A DNA stretch of 64,000 nt. Source: Nocardioides sp. TRM66260-LWL. GTDB taxonomy: Bacteria; Actinomycetota; Actinomycetes; Propionibacteriales; Nocardioidaceae. Below, in pieces: positions 49,804 to 57,780 of the stretch; within the stretch, counting starts at the first letter, position 1; each line of letters opens with the position of its first letter. The translations under genes and the position numbers were made by a program. The stretch is from contig NZ_JAIQZK010000002.1 in the NCBI RefSeq assembly GCF_020075545.1, forward strand, positions 248,001 to 312,000. The letters are read 5' to 3'. Under the pieces are notes generated by a model, which made no database searches, was not told the origin of the DNA, and worked only from the letters and a program-made list of their open reading frames with translations.

Positions 49804-51051
49804 TCAGAGCTGTCCGTGGCGCGGCGGCAGGGTGCCGTCGATCGCGTGCCGCCCCAGGTGGTGCACCTTCCAGGCGGCGGGGTCGTGCAGGGTGTGCGTG
49901 CGGGCGTTGCGCCAGTGCCGATCCAAGCCGAGGGACCCCAACGCCGAGCGCGTGCCGGCCACCTCGAAGAGCCGGGACGAGGCCTCCAGCGACGCGGCGG
50001 TCGTGGCGGCGCGGGCCGCGGCGACGGCCAGGCTGGCCGCACCGGCGCTCGCCTCGGTCAGGTGCTCCTCGGCCCGCTCCACGGCCCGGGCCGCCACCGC
50101 GACCAGGGCCTCCGCCGCGCGCACCTGCAGCTCGACCTCGCCGAAGGCCTGGACGACCAGCGGGTCGCCCGACGCGCCCGCCACGTCGTACAGCGCGAGG
50201 GCGTCGGGGTAGGGCCGGCTGCGGGTGGTGACGAACGCGGCGGCCTCGCGCACCGCGGCGCGGGCGATGCCCGCGTCGATCGCGGCATGCAGCAGCTGGG
50301 CGAAGGCGCCGTAGGTCTGCGGCCGCTCGAAGGTCAGGTGGTAGGGCATCACCCGCGCGTCGGGCACCCGGACGGCGCGCAGCCGCACCGTGCCGCTGGC
50401 GGTCGTGCGCTGACCCAGGCCGTCCCAGTCGTCGACGACCTCCACGCCGGCAGCGTGGCGCTCGACCCAGGCCACGTGCAGCGGCCCGTCGAGGTCGAGG
50501 TGCGCGAGCACGGGGATCCAGTCCGCGAACAGCGCGCCGGTGGCGTAGCCCTTCTCGCCGTCGAGGAGCCAGTCGCCGGGCCGGTCGGGGTCCGGATGGA
50601 GCGTCGTGGCGTGGTCGCGCACGTGCCGGCTGCGGATCTCGCTCTGCGCGTTGCCGAACCGCGCACCGCGCAGGACGTCGCCGAGCAGCTCGTGCTGCTG
50701 CGCGTCGGTGCCCTGCTCGAGCAGCGCGTTGACGTAGACGAAGTGGCTGTGCGGGATCTGCGCGACGTTGGGGTCGCCGATCGCGAGCCGGCGGACGACC
50801 TCGGCGACCACGACGGCTCCGTGCCCCGCTCCCCCGAGTCGGGCGGGGACCGTCACCGCCAGCAGGCCCGAGGCCGCGAGCGCGTCGAGCTCGGCGACGG
50901 GGAGGATCCGCTCCCGGTCGCGCTCCACGGCGCCGACGGCCAGCCGCTCGGCGAGGACGGTCGCGGTGGCGAGCGCGGCCTCGGCGTCGAGCACCGGCAC
51001 GGGCGCGCGTCCGGGCGCGTCGTGCCGTCGGGCCTGCTGGTCGGTGGTCAT
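49804..51051 (-). CDS. sfnB: SfnB-family flavin monooxygenase (acyl-CoA dehydrogenase fold)
   Basis: A 415-residue protein of the acyl-CoA-dehydrogenase fold, in the SfnB sulfur-acquisition family linked to methanesulfinate or dimethylsulfone use. VTVPARLGGAGHG, FGNAQSEIRSRHVRD, LDGEKGYATGALFADWIPVLA, DDWDGLGQRTTASGTV and the C-terminal GLDRHWRNARTHTLHDPAAWK are the family landmarks; the last replaces the usual acyl-CoA dehydrogenase C-terminus. It starts 1 nt after the sfnG stop, so the two are in one operon. The call rests on motifs and context. Confidence 0.85.
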   Translation of the reverse strand: MTTDQQARRHDAPGRAPVPVLDAEAALATATVLAERLAVGAVERDRERILPVAELDALAASGLLAVTVPARLGGAGHGAVVVAEVVRRLAIGDPNVAQIPHSHFVYVNALLEQGTDAQQHELLGDVLRGARFGNAQSEIRSRHVRDHATTLHPDPDRPGDWLLDGEKGYATGALFADWIPVLAHLDLDGPLHVAWVERHAAGVEVVDDWDGLGQRTTASGTVRLRAVRVPDARVMPYHLTFERPQTYGAFAQLLHAAIDAGIARAAVREAAAFVTTRSRPYPDALALYDVAGASGDPLVVQAFGEVELQVRAAEALVAVAARAVERAEEHLTEASAGAASLAVAAARAATTAASLEASSRLFEVAGTRSALGSLGLDRHWRNARTHTLHDPAAWKVHHLGRHAIDGTLPPRHGQL

Positions 51052-51052
51052 C

Positions 51053-52183
51053 TCAGACGCGCTCCAGCTCGGCGGCCTCGAGCTCGCGCACCAGCGGCAG
51101 GATCTCGCGGCCGAAGTACTCGACGTCCTCGAGGTAGTGCAGGAAGCCGAGCAGCAGCAGGTTCACGCCCCGACGCTTGTACTCCAGGATCCGGTGGGCG
51201 ATCTGCTCGGGCGTCCCGATCAGCCCGGTGCGGAAGCCGTCGTTGTACTGCACCAGGTCGGCGAACTCGGAGTCCTGCCACATGCCCTTCTTGTCGCCGG
51301 TGGCCTGGCCGGCCTGCTTGACCGCCGAGCCGAAGCCCTCGACGGCCTCGCGGTCGGCCTTGTCGACGATCTCGCGGAGCACGTCGCGGGCCTCGGCCTC
51401 GGTGTCGCGCCCGATCAGGAAGCCGTTGACGCCGAACCGCACCGCGCCGGCGCGGCCGTGCACGGCGGCCACGTCGTTGACGTCGCGGATCTGCTCGGCG
51501 ATGCCCTCGGGCGTGTTGCCGTTGGCGAAGTACCAGTCGGAGACCCGGCCGGCCATGCCGCGGGCGTCGGTGGAGTTGCCGCCCTGGAAGATCTCGGGGT
51601 GGGGCCGCTCGTCGGTGACGACCGGCTTCGGCTTGAGGTCGAAGTCGTGCAGGCGGTAGAAGTCGCCGTTCAGCTCGGCGTGGTCGGAGGTCCAGATCTC
51701 GCGCAGGTAGCGGATGAACTCCTCCGAGCGACGGTAGCGCTCGCCGTGCTCGAGCCAGGGCTCGCCGAGCTTGGTGAACTCGTCCTTGAACCAGCCGCTG
51801 ACGACGTTGACCGCCGCGCGGCCGCCGGTGATCTGGTCGGCGGTGGCGATCCACTTCGCCAGCACGCCGGGCTGCCAGAGCCCCGGGTGCACCGCGGCGA
51901 TCACCTTGAGCCGCTCGGTGGCCAGCAGCAGCGCGAGGCTGAAGGACGTCGACTCGTGCTGGTAGGCCGCGCCGTAGGAGGCGATGTAGCGCACCTGCGA
52001 GAGGGCGTACTCGAAGCCGTTCTGCTCGGCCAGGCGGGCCAGGCGGACGTTGTAGTCGTAGCTCCAGTCGGTGCGCTGCTCGATCTTGCTGACGACCAGG
52101 CCGCCGCTGACGTTCGGCACCCAGTAGGCGAAGCGCAGCGGCTCGTGGAAGCGCGGCGGGAGTGGCGGGAGGGACGTGCTCAT
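51053..52183 (-). CDS. sfnG: Dimethylsulfone monooxygenase SfnG
   Basis: An FMNH2-dependent LLM monooxygenase that turns dimethylsulfone into methanesulfinate. The 376-residue protein has RFAYWVPNVSGGLVVSKIEQRTDWSYD (split here only to show the SfnG start), HPGLWQPGVLAKWIATADQITGGR, VSGWFKDEFTKLGE, and IFQGGNSTDARGMAGRVSDWYF, all SfnG hallmarks. It opens the sfnG-sfnB-ssuD-msuE-flavin reductase operon. AAGGGG lies 4 nt before the ATG. The AT-richer leader to 52250 may hold its promoter; TTGTGG and TAAGAG are spaced 15 nt. Confidence 0.9.
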   Translation of the reverse strand: MSTSLPPLPPRFHEPLRFAYWVPNVSGGLVVSKIEQRTDWSYDYNVRLARLAEQNGFEYALSQVRYIASYGAAYQHESTSFSLALLLATERLKVIAAVHPGLWQPGVLAKWIATADQITGGRAAVNVVSGWFKDEFTKLGEPWLEHGERYRRSEEFIRYLREIWTSDHAELNGDFYRLHDFDLKPKPVVTDERPHPEIFQGGNSTDARGMAGRVSDWYFANGNTPEGIAEQIRDVNDVAAVHGRAGAVRFGVNGFLIGRDTEAEARDVLREIVDKADREAVEGFGSAVKQAGQATGDKKGMWQDSEFADLVQYNDGFRTGLIGTPEQIAHRILEYKRRGVNLLLLGFLHYLEDVEYFGREILPLVRELEAAELERV

Positions 52184-52249
52184 GGGATCCCCTTCGGATT
52201 TCTGCTCTTAGTCGATGACCTTGCTCCACAAATGGGAGCGGGACAAGCC

Positions 52250-52290
52250 GAGGAGCCGTCCGGACGGCGATCCGCCCGGACGGCTTCCTC
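52250..52290 (-). terminator. Hairpin terminator after the second DszC-like gene
   Basis: A 10-bp perfect stem (52254-52263 with 52276-52285) has an outer GAGG/CCTC extension. It separates the DszC-like pair from sfnG on the same strand. The gap also holds CGGCCGATCAC twice in tandem (52330-52351). Confidence 0.72.
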
Positions 52291-52364
52291 GACGGGGCGA
52301 GAGGCGGCGCCTCTCACCGGTGGTGCTGTCGGCCGATCACCGGCCGATCACCGGCCGGACGGCC

Positions 52365-53642
52365 TCACTGGCCGCGGCGGGTGGCGCCGATCGCCCAGGC
52401 GTAGGGCGGCGGCGTCCCGTTGACCTCGTACCCGCCGACCACCCGGGCCTTGAGGATGCGCGGGTTGTGCGACGAGACCGTCCGGGCGTTGCGCCAGTGC
52501 CGGTCCAGCCCACGGGCGCGGGCGGTGCCCGAGGCGCCCAGGGTGTCGAAGAGGTCGCTGGTGGCCCGCAGGACCAGGTCGGTGACGACGACCTGCGCCT
52601 GGGACGACTCGATCTCGGCCGCCTCGTTCAGCCGGGCCACCGTGTCGGGGTCGGCGGTCGCCGCCTCGGCCACGGCCTGCACGGCCCGCGCCACCTCGAG
52701 GGCGATCGCCCGGGCCGCGTAGACGGCCGAGGAGATCTCGCCGACCCGGGCCAGCACCTGCGCGTCGTCGCGCACGCGCGCCGCGTTGGCGTGGGAGTAG
52801 TTGCGCTCGCGTCCGCGCACCGCCTCGACGGTGTCGCGCAGCGCGGCCTCGCCGATGCCGGCGAGGGTGGCCAGCAGGTTCAGCTGGTAGACCGCGGTCT
52901 GGTACGGGAACCGATCGGCGAACGGCAGCACGTGCGCGGCCGGCACCGGCACGTCGTCGAAGGCCGTGGTGCCGCTGCCGGTGCCGCGCTGGCCGAAGCC
53001 GTCCCAGTCGTCGACGACCGTGACGCCGGGCTCGCGGGCGTCGACGATCGCGATGACGAAGTCGTCCTCGGGGCGACCGTCGGCAGGGTCGGCCAGGCGG
53101 CGCGCGTACACGTCGGCCCACTCGGCGAAGAGCGTGCCGGTCGTGTAGAACTTCTCGCCGTCGAGCCGGTACGAGCCGTCCTCGACCCGCCGCAGCGTCG
53201 TGCGCTGGCTCTCGATCGGCGTCGCGCCGGCCTCCGACCACGCGTTGCCCGCGATCTCGCCGGCGACGAACCGCGCGAACCACGTCGCCTGGTCGGCGCC
53301 CCGGCGGTGCTGCCAGAGCCGGTCCTCGACCAGCGCCGCGTGGCCGCGCAGGGCCTGCGGCAGGTTCGCGTCGGCCGCGGCGAGGTCGATCCACAGGGCG
53401 ACCAGGCCCGGCCAGTCGAGCCCGGCGCCGCCGTGCTCGACGGGCACCTGCAGGGCGCCGAGGCCGGCGTCCTTGAGCCAGCGCACCTGCTCGTCCGGCA
53501 GGACGCCGTCGAGCTCGCGCTGCAGTGCGCCCTCGGCGATGCGGGGCAGCAGCTGCTCGACCCGCTCGACCAGGTGGGGGGCGCCGGCCCCCGGACGCGG
53601 GACCGCGGCCGGCACGGCGTCCCGCTGCTCGGTGATGCTCAT
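52365..53642 (-). CDS. DszC/SfnB-like flavin monooxygenase
   Basis: A 425-residue acyl-CoA-dehydrogenase-fold enzyme of the DszC group, which oxygenates sulfur or nitrogen heteroatoms with reduced flavin. QVPVEHGGAGLDW, GNAWSEAGATP, LDGEKFYTTGTLFAEWADVYA, DDWDGFGQRGTGSGT and the end GLDRHWRNARTVSSHNPRILK are visible. The ATG at 53642 is followed by a polar N-terminus. It lies 11 bp after the companion gene at 53,654. Some relatives act on dibenzothiophene; the true substrate is unknown. Confidence 0.82.
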   Translation of the reverse strand: MSITEQRDAVPAAVPRPGAGAPHLVERVEQLLPRIAEGALQRELDGVLPDEQVRWLKDAGLGALQVPVEHGGAGLDWPGLVALWIDLAAADANLPQALRGHAALVEDRLWQHRRGADQATWFARFVAGEIAGNAWSEAGATPIESQRTTLRRVEDGSYRLDGEKFYTTGTLFAEWADVYARRLADPADGRPEDDFVIAIVDAREPGVTVVDDWDGFGQRGTGSGTTAFDDVPVPAAHVLPFADRFPYQTAVYQLNLLATLAGIGEAALRDTVEAVRGRERNYSHANAARVRDDAQVLARVGEISSAVYAARAIALEVARAVQAVAEAATADPDTVARLNEAAEIESSQAQVVVTDLVLRATSDLFDTLGASGTARARGLDRHWRNARTVSSHNPRILKARVVGGYEVNGTPPPYAWAIGATRRGQ

Positions 53643-53653
53643 TCCCCGTCTCC

Positions 53654-54943
53654 TCACGTGTACCAGGTCGGCTCGGGGATCTCCCCGAGCAGGTAGAACC
53701 GCCCGACCTCGGCGCGCTTGTGGGCCACGGGGTCGTGCAGGGAGTGGGTGCGCAGGTTGCGCCAGTACAGGTCGAGTCCGACGGCGTTCGCGGTGGCGCG
53801 GGCGCCGGTGACCTCGAAGACCCTCGTGCCCACGTCGAGGCCGACGTCGATGGCGACCTGCTTGGCCGCGGCGATCAGCACGGCGGCCTCGCCGCGCTCC
53901 TCGGCCGTCACCTCGTCGGCCCGGGCGTTGATCGCCTCGATGGCCACCGCCGCCCGCTCGGCGAGCGCCTCGGCGGCCCACAGGCGCGAGCGCAGGTCGC
54001 CGTAGGTCTCGAGCACGTGGAACTCCTCGGCGCCGCGCTCCTTGACGTCCGGCGTGTAGGGCCACGGCCGGGTGCGGTCGCGGGTGTAGCCGGCGGCCGT
54101 CGCCAGCGCGCCGTCCGCGATGCCGACGTAGAGGTTGGCGAAGACGAGCTGGATCAGTGGCACGTTGAGGGTGTTGTAGACGCGCGGGACGAAGCGCCAG
54201 CCGAGCTCGGCGGACTCGTCGCGGACGTAGCCGGCCGCGGCCTCCCACGGCACGCGCACGCCGTCGACCTCGACGCTGCCGCTCTCGGTGAGCCGCTGGC
54301 CGAGGTTGTCCCAGTCGCCCGCGAACCGCAGGGCGGGCTGGTCGGTCGGGACGATCGCGAAGACGTGCTGGCCGGCGCCCTCGATGACGCCCTCGAGCAC
54401 GGTGACGTCGGAGACCCTGCCCCCGGTGGAGAAGGACTTGCGGCCGGAGAAGACGAGCTCCTCCCCCTCGACCCGGACGACGAGGTCGGCGTCGCGCGGG
54501 TTGACTGCGCCGCCGAAGAGCCACGTGCCCTCGGCCGCGGCCCGCTCGACGGCCGCGATCTGCTCGGGGGTGCCGACCAGCCGCGCGGCCCAGGCCCAGA
54601 CGTAGTGGTAGCCGAGCAGCTGGCCGATCGAGCCGTCGCCGGCGGAGACCGCCCGGACGACGCGCAGCGCGGTGGTCCAGTCCTGGCCGGCGCCGCCGTG
54701 CTCACGGGGGGCGAGCAGGGTGACGAGCCCCGCTGCCTTGAGCAGGGCGACCTCGGCGTGGGGCGTGGCGTTGGCGCGGTCGCGCTCGACCGCGTCGAGG
54801 GCGAGCTGGGTGGCGACCTGACGGGCGCGCTCGACCCAGCCGTCCGGGGTCGTGGGCGCGGGGCCGAAGGCGGTGGAGGCGGGCGTCGCGGGGGCGGCGC
54901 CGGCCTCGGGGGCGGGTGACGTCTGCTCGTGCTGCTGGGTCAT
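53654..54943 (-). CDS. DszC-like flavin monooxygenase
   Basis: A 429-residue relative of the preceding enzyme with an Ala/Pro-rich N-terminus (about 35 residues). LLAPREHGGAGQDW, VSAGDGSIGQLLGYHYVW, GGAVNPRDADLVVR, FSGRKSFSTGGRVSDV, FAGDWDNLGQRLTESGSV and GLDLYWRNLRTHSLHDPVAHK are the landmarks. The RSF...GGRVSD region differs from the companion, so the two may have different substrates. It starts 131 bp from the divergent LysR gene across an AT-rich dyad. Together with the companion it probably forms an operon. Confidence 0.82.
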   Translation of the reverse strand: MTQQHEQTSPAPEAGAAPATPASTAFGPAPTTPDGWVERARQVATQLALDAVERDRANATPHAEVALLKAAGLVTLLAPREHGGAGQDWTTALRVVRAVSAGDGSIGQLLGYHYVWAWAARLVGTPEQIAAVERAAAEGTWLFGGAVNPRDADLVVRVEGEELVFSGRKSFSTGGRVSDVTVLEGVIEGAGQHVFAIVPTDQPALRFAGDWDNLGQRLTESGSVEVDGVRVPWEAAAGYVRDESAELGWRFVPRVYNTLNVPLIQLVFANLYVGIADGALATAAGYTRDRTRPWPYTPDVKERGAEEFHVLETYGDLRSRLWAAEALAERAAVAIEAINARADEVTAEERGEAAVLIAAAKQVAIDVGLDVGTRVFEVTGARATANAVGLDLYWRNLRTHSLHDPVAHKRAEVGRFYLLGEIPEPTWYT

Positions 54944-54968
54944 GGCGGAACCTCGTGGAGTGGCGGAG

Positions 54969-54992
54969 TACTATTTGTCACGTAACTTAGTA
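54969..54992. promoter_or_regulatory. AT-rich dyad in the DszC-like/LysR divergent gap
   Basis: TACTA (54969-54973) and TAGTA (54988-54992) form an inverted repeat with 14 nt between, inside the only AT-rich stretch of the gap. LysR regulators usually bind such dyads near divergent promoters. Operator status is inferred. Confidence 0.45.
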
Positions 54993-55073
54993 GTCTTTGC
55001 GACGAGGGCCAGGGATCGCCCGCTCGGAACCGCCGAGCACCCCGGCAGGCGTCGCCGAGATCCGGGGACCGCC

Positions 55074-55982
55074 ATGCGCATCGAGCAGCTCGAGTACCTC
55101 CTCGCCGTCACCGAGCACGGCTCGCTGCGCCGCGCGAGCGAGCGCCTCCACCTCTCCCAGCCGGCCCTGAGCGAGGCGCTGACCAAGCTCGAGCGCGAGC
55201 TCGGCGTCACCCTGCTCGACCGCCACCGCTCGGGCTCGCGGATCAGCCGCGAGGGCCGCGCCCTGCACCGCCACATGGTCGAGGTGCTCGACGCCGTCGG
55301 CCGGCTGCGCGCCGCCGCGGGCGACGACAGCCGGCACCGACCCGTGCGGCTCGGCACCGTCAACGCCGCCACCTCGACGCTGCTGGTGCCCGCCGTCGCC
55401 GCCTTCCAGCGCGAGCACCCCGAGCTGACCGTCGAGGTGCAGACGATCCAGCAGCGGGCGATCCACGAGGGGCTCGCCGACGGCACGCTCGACCTCGGGC
55501 TGGTCAACGAGCTGCTCGACGACGATCCCGACTCCGCACTCGGCCTCACCGGCACGGTGCTCCTGCGGGGGCGTCCGGTGGCGGTGCTGCCCGCCGGGCA
55601 CCGCCTCGCCTCGCATCCGGAGGTGTCCGTCGACGACCTGCGCGAGGAGCGGTTCGTGGGCATGCGCGCCGGCTACCTGATGCACCGGGTGGCCGAGCAC
55701 CTCTTCGAGGGGACGCCGCCGCGCACCGTCCACAGCACCGACGGCGCCGAGATGGGCAAGGTGATGGTGGCCGAGGGGCTCGGCGTCACGCTGCTGCCCG
55801 ACTACAGCGTCGAGGGCGATCCCATGCACCGGGCCGGGCTGATCGTGCACCGGCCGATCGCGGGCGAGGCGCCCGGCGTCCGGCTGGTGCTGCGGCACCG
55901 GCGCCTCGACGGCGGGCAGCGGCCGCCGGCGCACGTCGTCGAGCTGGTCGGGCACCTGCGCCGGACGGCCGCGGCGCTCTGA
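55074..55982 (+). CDS. LysR-family transcriptional regulator
   Basis: A 302-residue regulator with the winged helix-turn-helix at about 1-60 (IEQLEYLLAVTEHGSLRRASERLHLSQPALSEALTKLERELG) and a LysR effector domain at about 90-290. It faces away from the DszC-like genes and probably controls them, and perhaps the sfnG operon, according to sulfur supply. The frame is open upstream through the divergent gap; ATG 55074 gives the exact LysR start. The effector is unknown. Confidence 0.92.
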   Translation: MRIEQLEYLLAVTEHGSLRRASERLHLSQPALSEALTKLERELGVTLLDRHRSGSRISREGRALHRHMVEVLDAVGRLRAAAGDDSRHRPVRLGTVNAATSTLLVPAVAAFQREHPELTVEVQTIQQRAIHEGLADGTLDLGLVNELLDDDPDSALGLTGTVLLRGRPVAVLPAGHRLASHPEVSVDDLREERFVGMRAGYLMHRVAEHLFEGTPPRTVHSTDGAEMGKVMVAEGLGVTLLPDYSVEGDPMHRAGLIVHRPIAGEAPGVRLVLRHRRLDGGQRPPAHVVELVGHLRRTAAAL

Positions 55983-56022
55983 GGAGCCCCCGGTGTCCCG
56001 GCCGCCCGGACGCGCAGGGGGG

Positions 56023-57096
56023 TCAGGCCAGCGGGTAGGACTGCACGAAGTCGGTGAGCCGGGCCAGCTGGTCAGGGTCGGTGGACGGGATGACGCCGTG
56101 GCCGAGGTTGAAGACGTGGCCCCGGGCGGCGCGGCCGGCCTCGATCACCTCGGCGGCCCGGGCCGTCATGACCTCGGTGGGCGCGAAGACCAGCGTCGGG
56201 TCGAGGTTGCCCTGCACGCCGCGGTCGCCGACCCGACCGATGGCGTCGGCCAGCGGGGTGCGCCAGTCGACGCCGACGACGTCCGCGCCGGCCTCGCCCA
56301 TGAGCGGCAGCAGGTTGGAGGTGCCGACGCCGAAGTGGATGCGCGGCACGCCCAGCTCGCCGGCCGCCGCGAGCACCCGGGCGGAGTGCGGCATGACGTG
56401 CTGCGCGTAGTCCTGCGGCGTCAGCGCCCCGGCCCAGGAGTCGAAGAGCTGCACCGCGGACGCGCCGTGGCGCACCTGCACCTCGAGGTAGGCCGCCGCG
56501 ATGCCGCCGATCTTGCGCATCAGCGCGTCCCACACCTCGGGCGCGCCGAACATCATCGCCTTGGTCTTCGCGTGCTCCTTCGAGGGCCCGCCCTCGACGA
56601 GGTAGGACGCGACGGTGAACGGGGCGCCCGCGAAGCCGATCAGCGGCGTGCCGGCGAGCTCGCCGACGAGGCCCTCGACGGCCTGCGCGATGAAGGGGAC
56701 GTGCTCGGGCGTCAGGTCGGGGATCGCCTCGACGTCGGCCAGCGTGCGCACCGGCGAGGCGACGACCGGGCCGATGCCCGGCTTGATGTCGAGGTCGACG
56801 CCGACGGCCTTGAGCGGGAGGACGATGTCGGAGAAGAAGATCGCGGCGTCGACGCCGTAGCGGCGCACGGGCTGCAGGGTGATCTCGACGACGAGGTCGG
56901 GGTCCATGCACGACTCGAGCATCCCGACGCCCTCGCGGACCCGCAGGTACTCCGGCAGCGAGCGGCCGGCCTGGCGCATGAACCACACCGGCGTGTGCGG
57001 CACGGGCTCGCCCCGGGCGGCCTTGAGGAACGCGCTGTCGGCGAGGCCGGGGTGGGCGGCGGGAGAGGCGGCGGCGGCCGCGACGGCGTCGGTCAC
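56023..57096 (-). CDS. hemE: Uroporphyrinogen decarboxylase
   Basis: Converts uroporphyrinogen III to coproporphyrinogen III, the substrate of HemG. The 357-residue protein has [84 protein letters not shown] and [14 protein letters not shown]. The catalytic Asp of FSDIV and the Arg of RQAGRSLP are present. The GTG start at 57096 has GACAGT 6 nt upstream. It is divergent from DUF3000, as in M. tuberculosis, but its usual neighbour hemG lies 8.7 kb away behind the sulfur cluster. Confidence 0.97.
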   Translation of the reverse strand: MTDAVAAAAASPAAHPGLADSAFLKAARGEPVPHTPVWFMRQAGRSLPEYLRVREGVGMLESCMDPDLVVEITLQPVRRYGVDAAIFFSDIVLPLKAVGVDLDIKPGIGPVVASPVRTLADVEAIPDLTPEHVPFIAQAVEGLVGELAGTPLIGFAGAPFTVASYLVEGGPSKEHAKTKAMMFGAPEVWDALMRKIGGIAAAYLEVQVRHGASAVQLFDSWAGALTPQDYAQHVMPHSARVLAAAGELGVPRIHFGVGTSNLLPLMGEAGADVVGVDWRTPLADAIGRVGDRGVQGNLDPTLVFAPTEVMTARAAEVIEAGRAARGHVFNLGHGVIPSTDPDQLARLTDFVQSYPLA

Positions 57097-57147
57097 GCCG
57101 CAACTGTCTCACGGCGTGTTCGAACCTCGGTTCGACGGCGTCTCACC

Positions 57148-57153
57148 TACTGT
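57148..57153 (+). promoter_or_regulatory. TACTGT -10 box, leaderless promoter of the DUF3000 gene
   Basis: TACTGT lies 6 nt before the ATG at 57160 in the 63-bp hemE/DUF3000 divergent gap. Confidence 0.55.
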
Positions 57154-57159
57154 GACCCC

Positions 57160-57780
57160 ATGGTCGTGGGTCCACAGACGCGCCCCGAGGGCGCCGCCGA
57201 GCCGTCGGCGTTCCGCGAGGCGGTCGCCTCGCTGGCTGCGGCCCGCCTGCGGCCCGAGGTGCTCTGCGAGGAGATGCCCGCGCCCACCCGCATCGCGCCC
57301 CACGCCGCCGCCCTGTCGGCCGACGTGACGGTCGACGGCGTCGACGTCGGCACCGGGCGCCTGGTGGTGCTGCACGACCCCGCCGGCAACGACGCATGGG
57401 ACGGCACCTTCCGCTGCGTCGCCTACGTGCGCGCCGACACCGAGCCCGAGACCGAGTCCGACGAGGCCCAGCTGTTCTGCGCCGCCGCGTGGTCGTGGCT
57501 CACCGACGCGCTCGAGGACGCCGGCGCGAGCCACGTGGCGATCTCGGGCACCGTCACCCGGGTCGTCACCGAGAGCTTCGGGGCGATGACCGGCGAGCCG
57601 CCGACGGCGCAGGTCGAGCTGCGGGCGTCGTGGACCCCCGCGGTCGACGACGACGCGCCGGTCGACCTGCGTGCGCACGTCGAGGCCTGGGGCGAGGTGC
57701 TGTGCGCCGCGGCCGGGCTGCCGCCGGTGCCCGAGGGCGTCGCCGTGCTCCCGAGCCGGCGCGGGCAGCGCGGCCTGTGA
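57160..57780 (+). CDS. DUF3000 family protein
   Basis: A 206-residue actinobacterial protein of unknown function. APTRIAPHAAALSADVTVDG, GRLVVLHDPAGNDAWDGTFRCVAYV and LFCAAAWSWLTDALEDAGASHV are recognisable DUF3000 segments, the end VAVLPSRRGQRGL too. It is always found beside the RNase D gene (Rv2680-Rv2681 in M. tuberculosis). Its stop overlaps the RNase D start as GTGA, so production is coupled and a role in RNA metabolism is possible. ATG 57160 is chosen over longer frames by DUF3000 length and the -10 box. Confidence 0.9.
   Translation: MVVGPQTRPEGAAEPSAFREAVASLAAARLRPEVLCEEMPAPTRIAPHAAALSADVTVDGVDVGTGRLVVLHDPAGNDAWDGTFRCVAYVRADTEPETESDEAQLFCAAAWSWLTDALEDAGASHVAISGTVTRVVTESFGAMTGEPPTAQVELRASWTPAVDDDAPVDLRAHVEAWGEVLCAAAGLPPVPEGVAVLPSRRGQRGL

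Noticed and set aside
47331..55990. Mobile element carrying the sulfur genes
   Set aside because: No transposase, integrase, attachment repeat or tRNA at the borders and codon use looks like the flanks, so insertion is noted only as a change of gene order.
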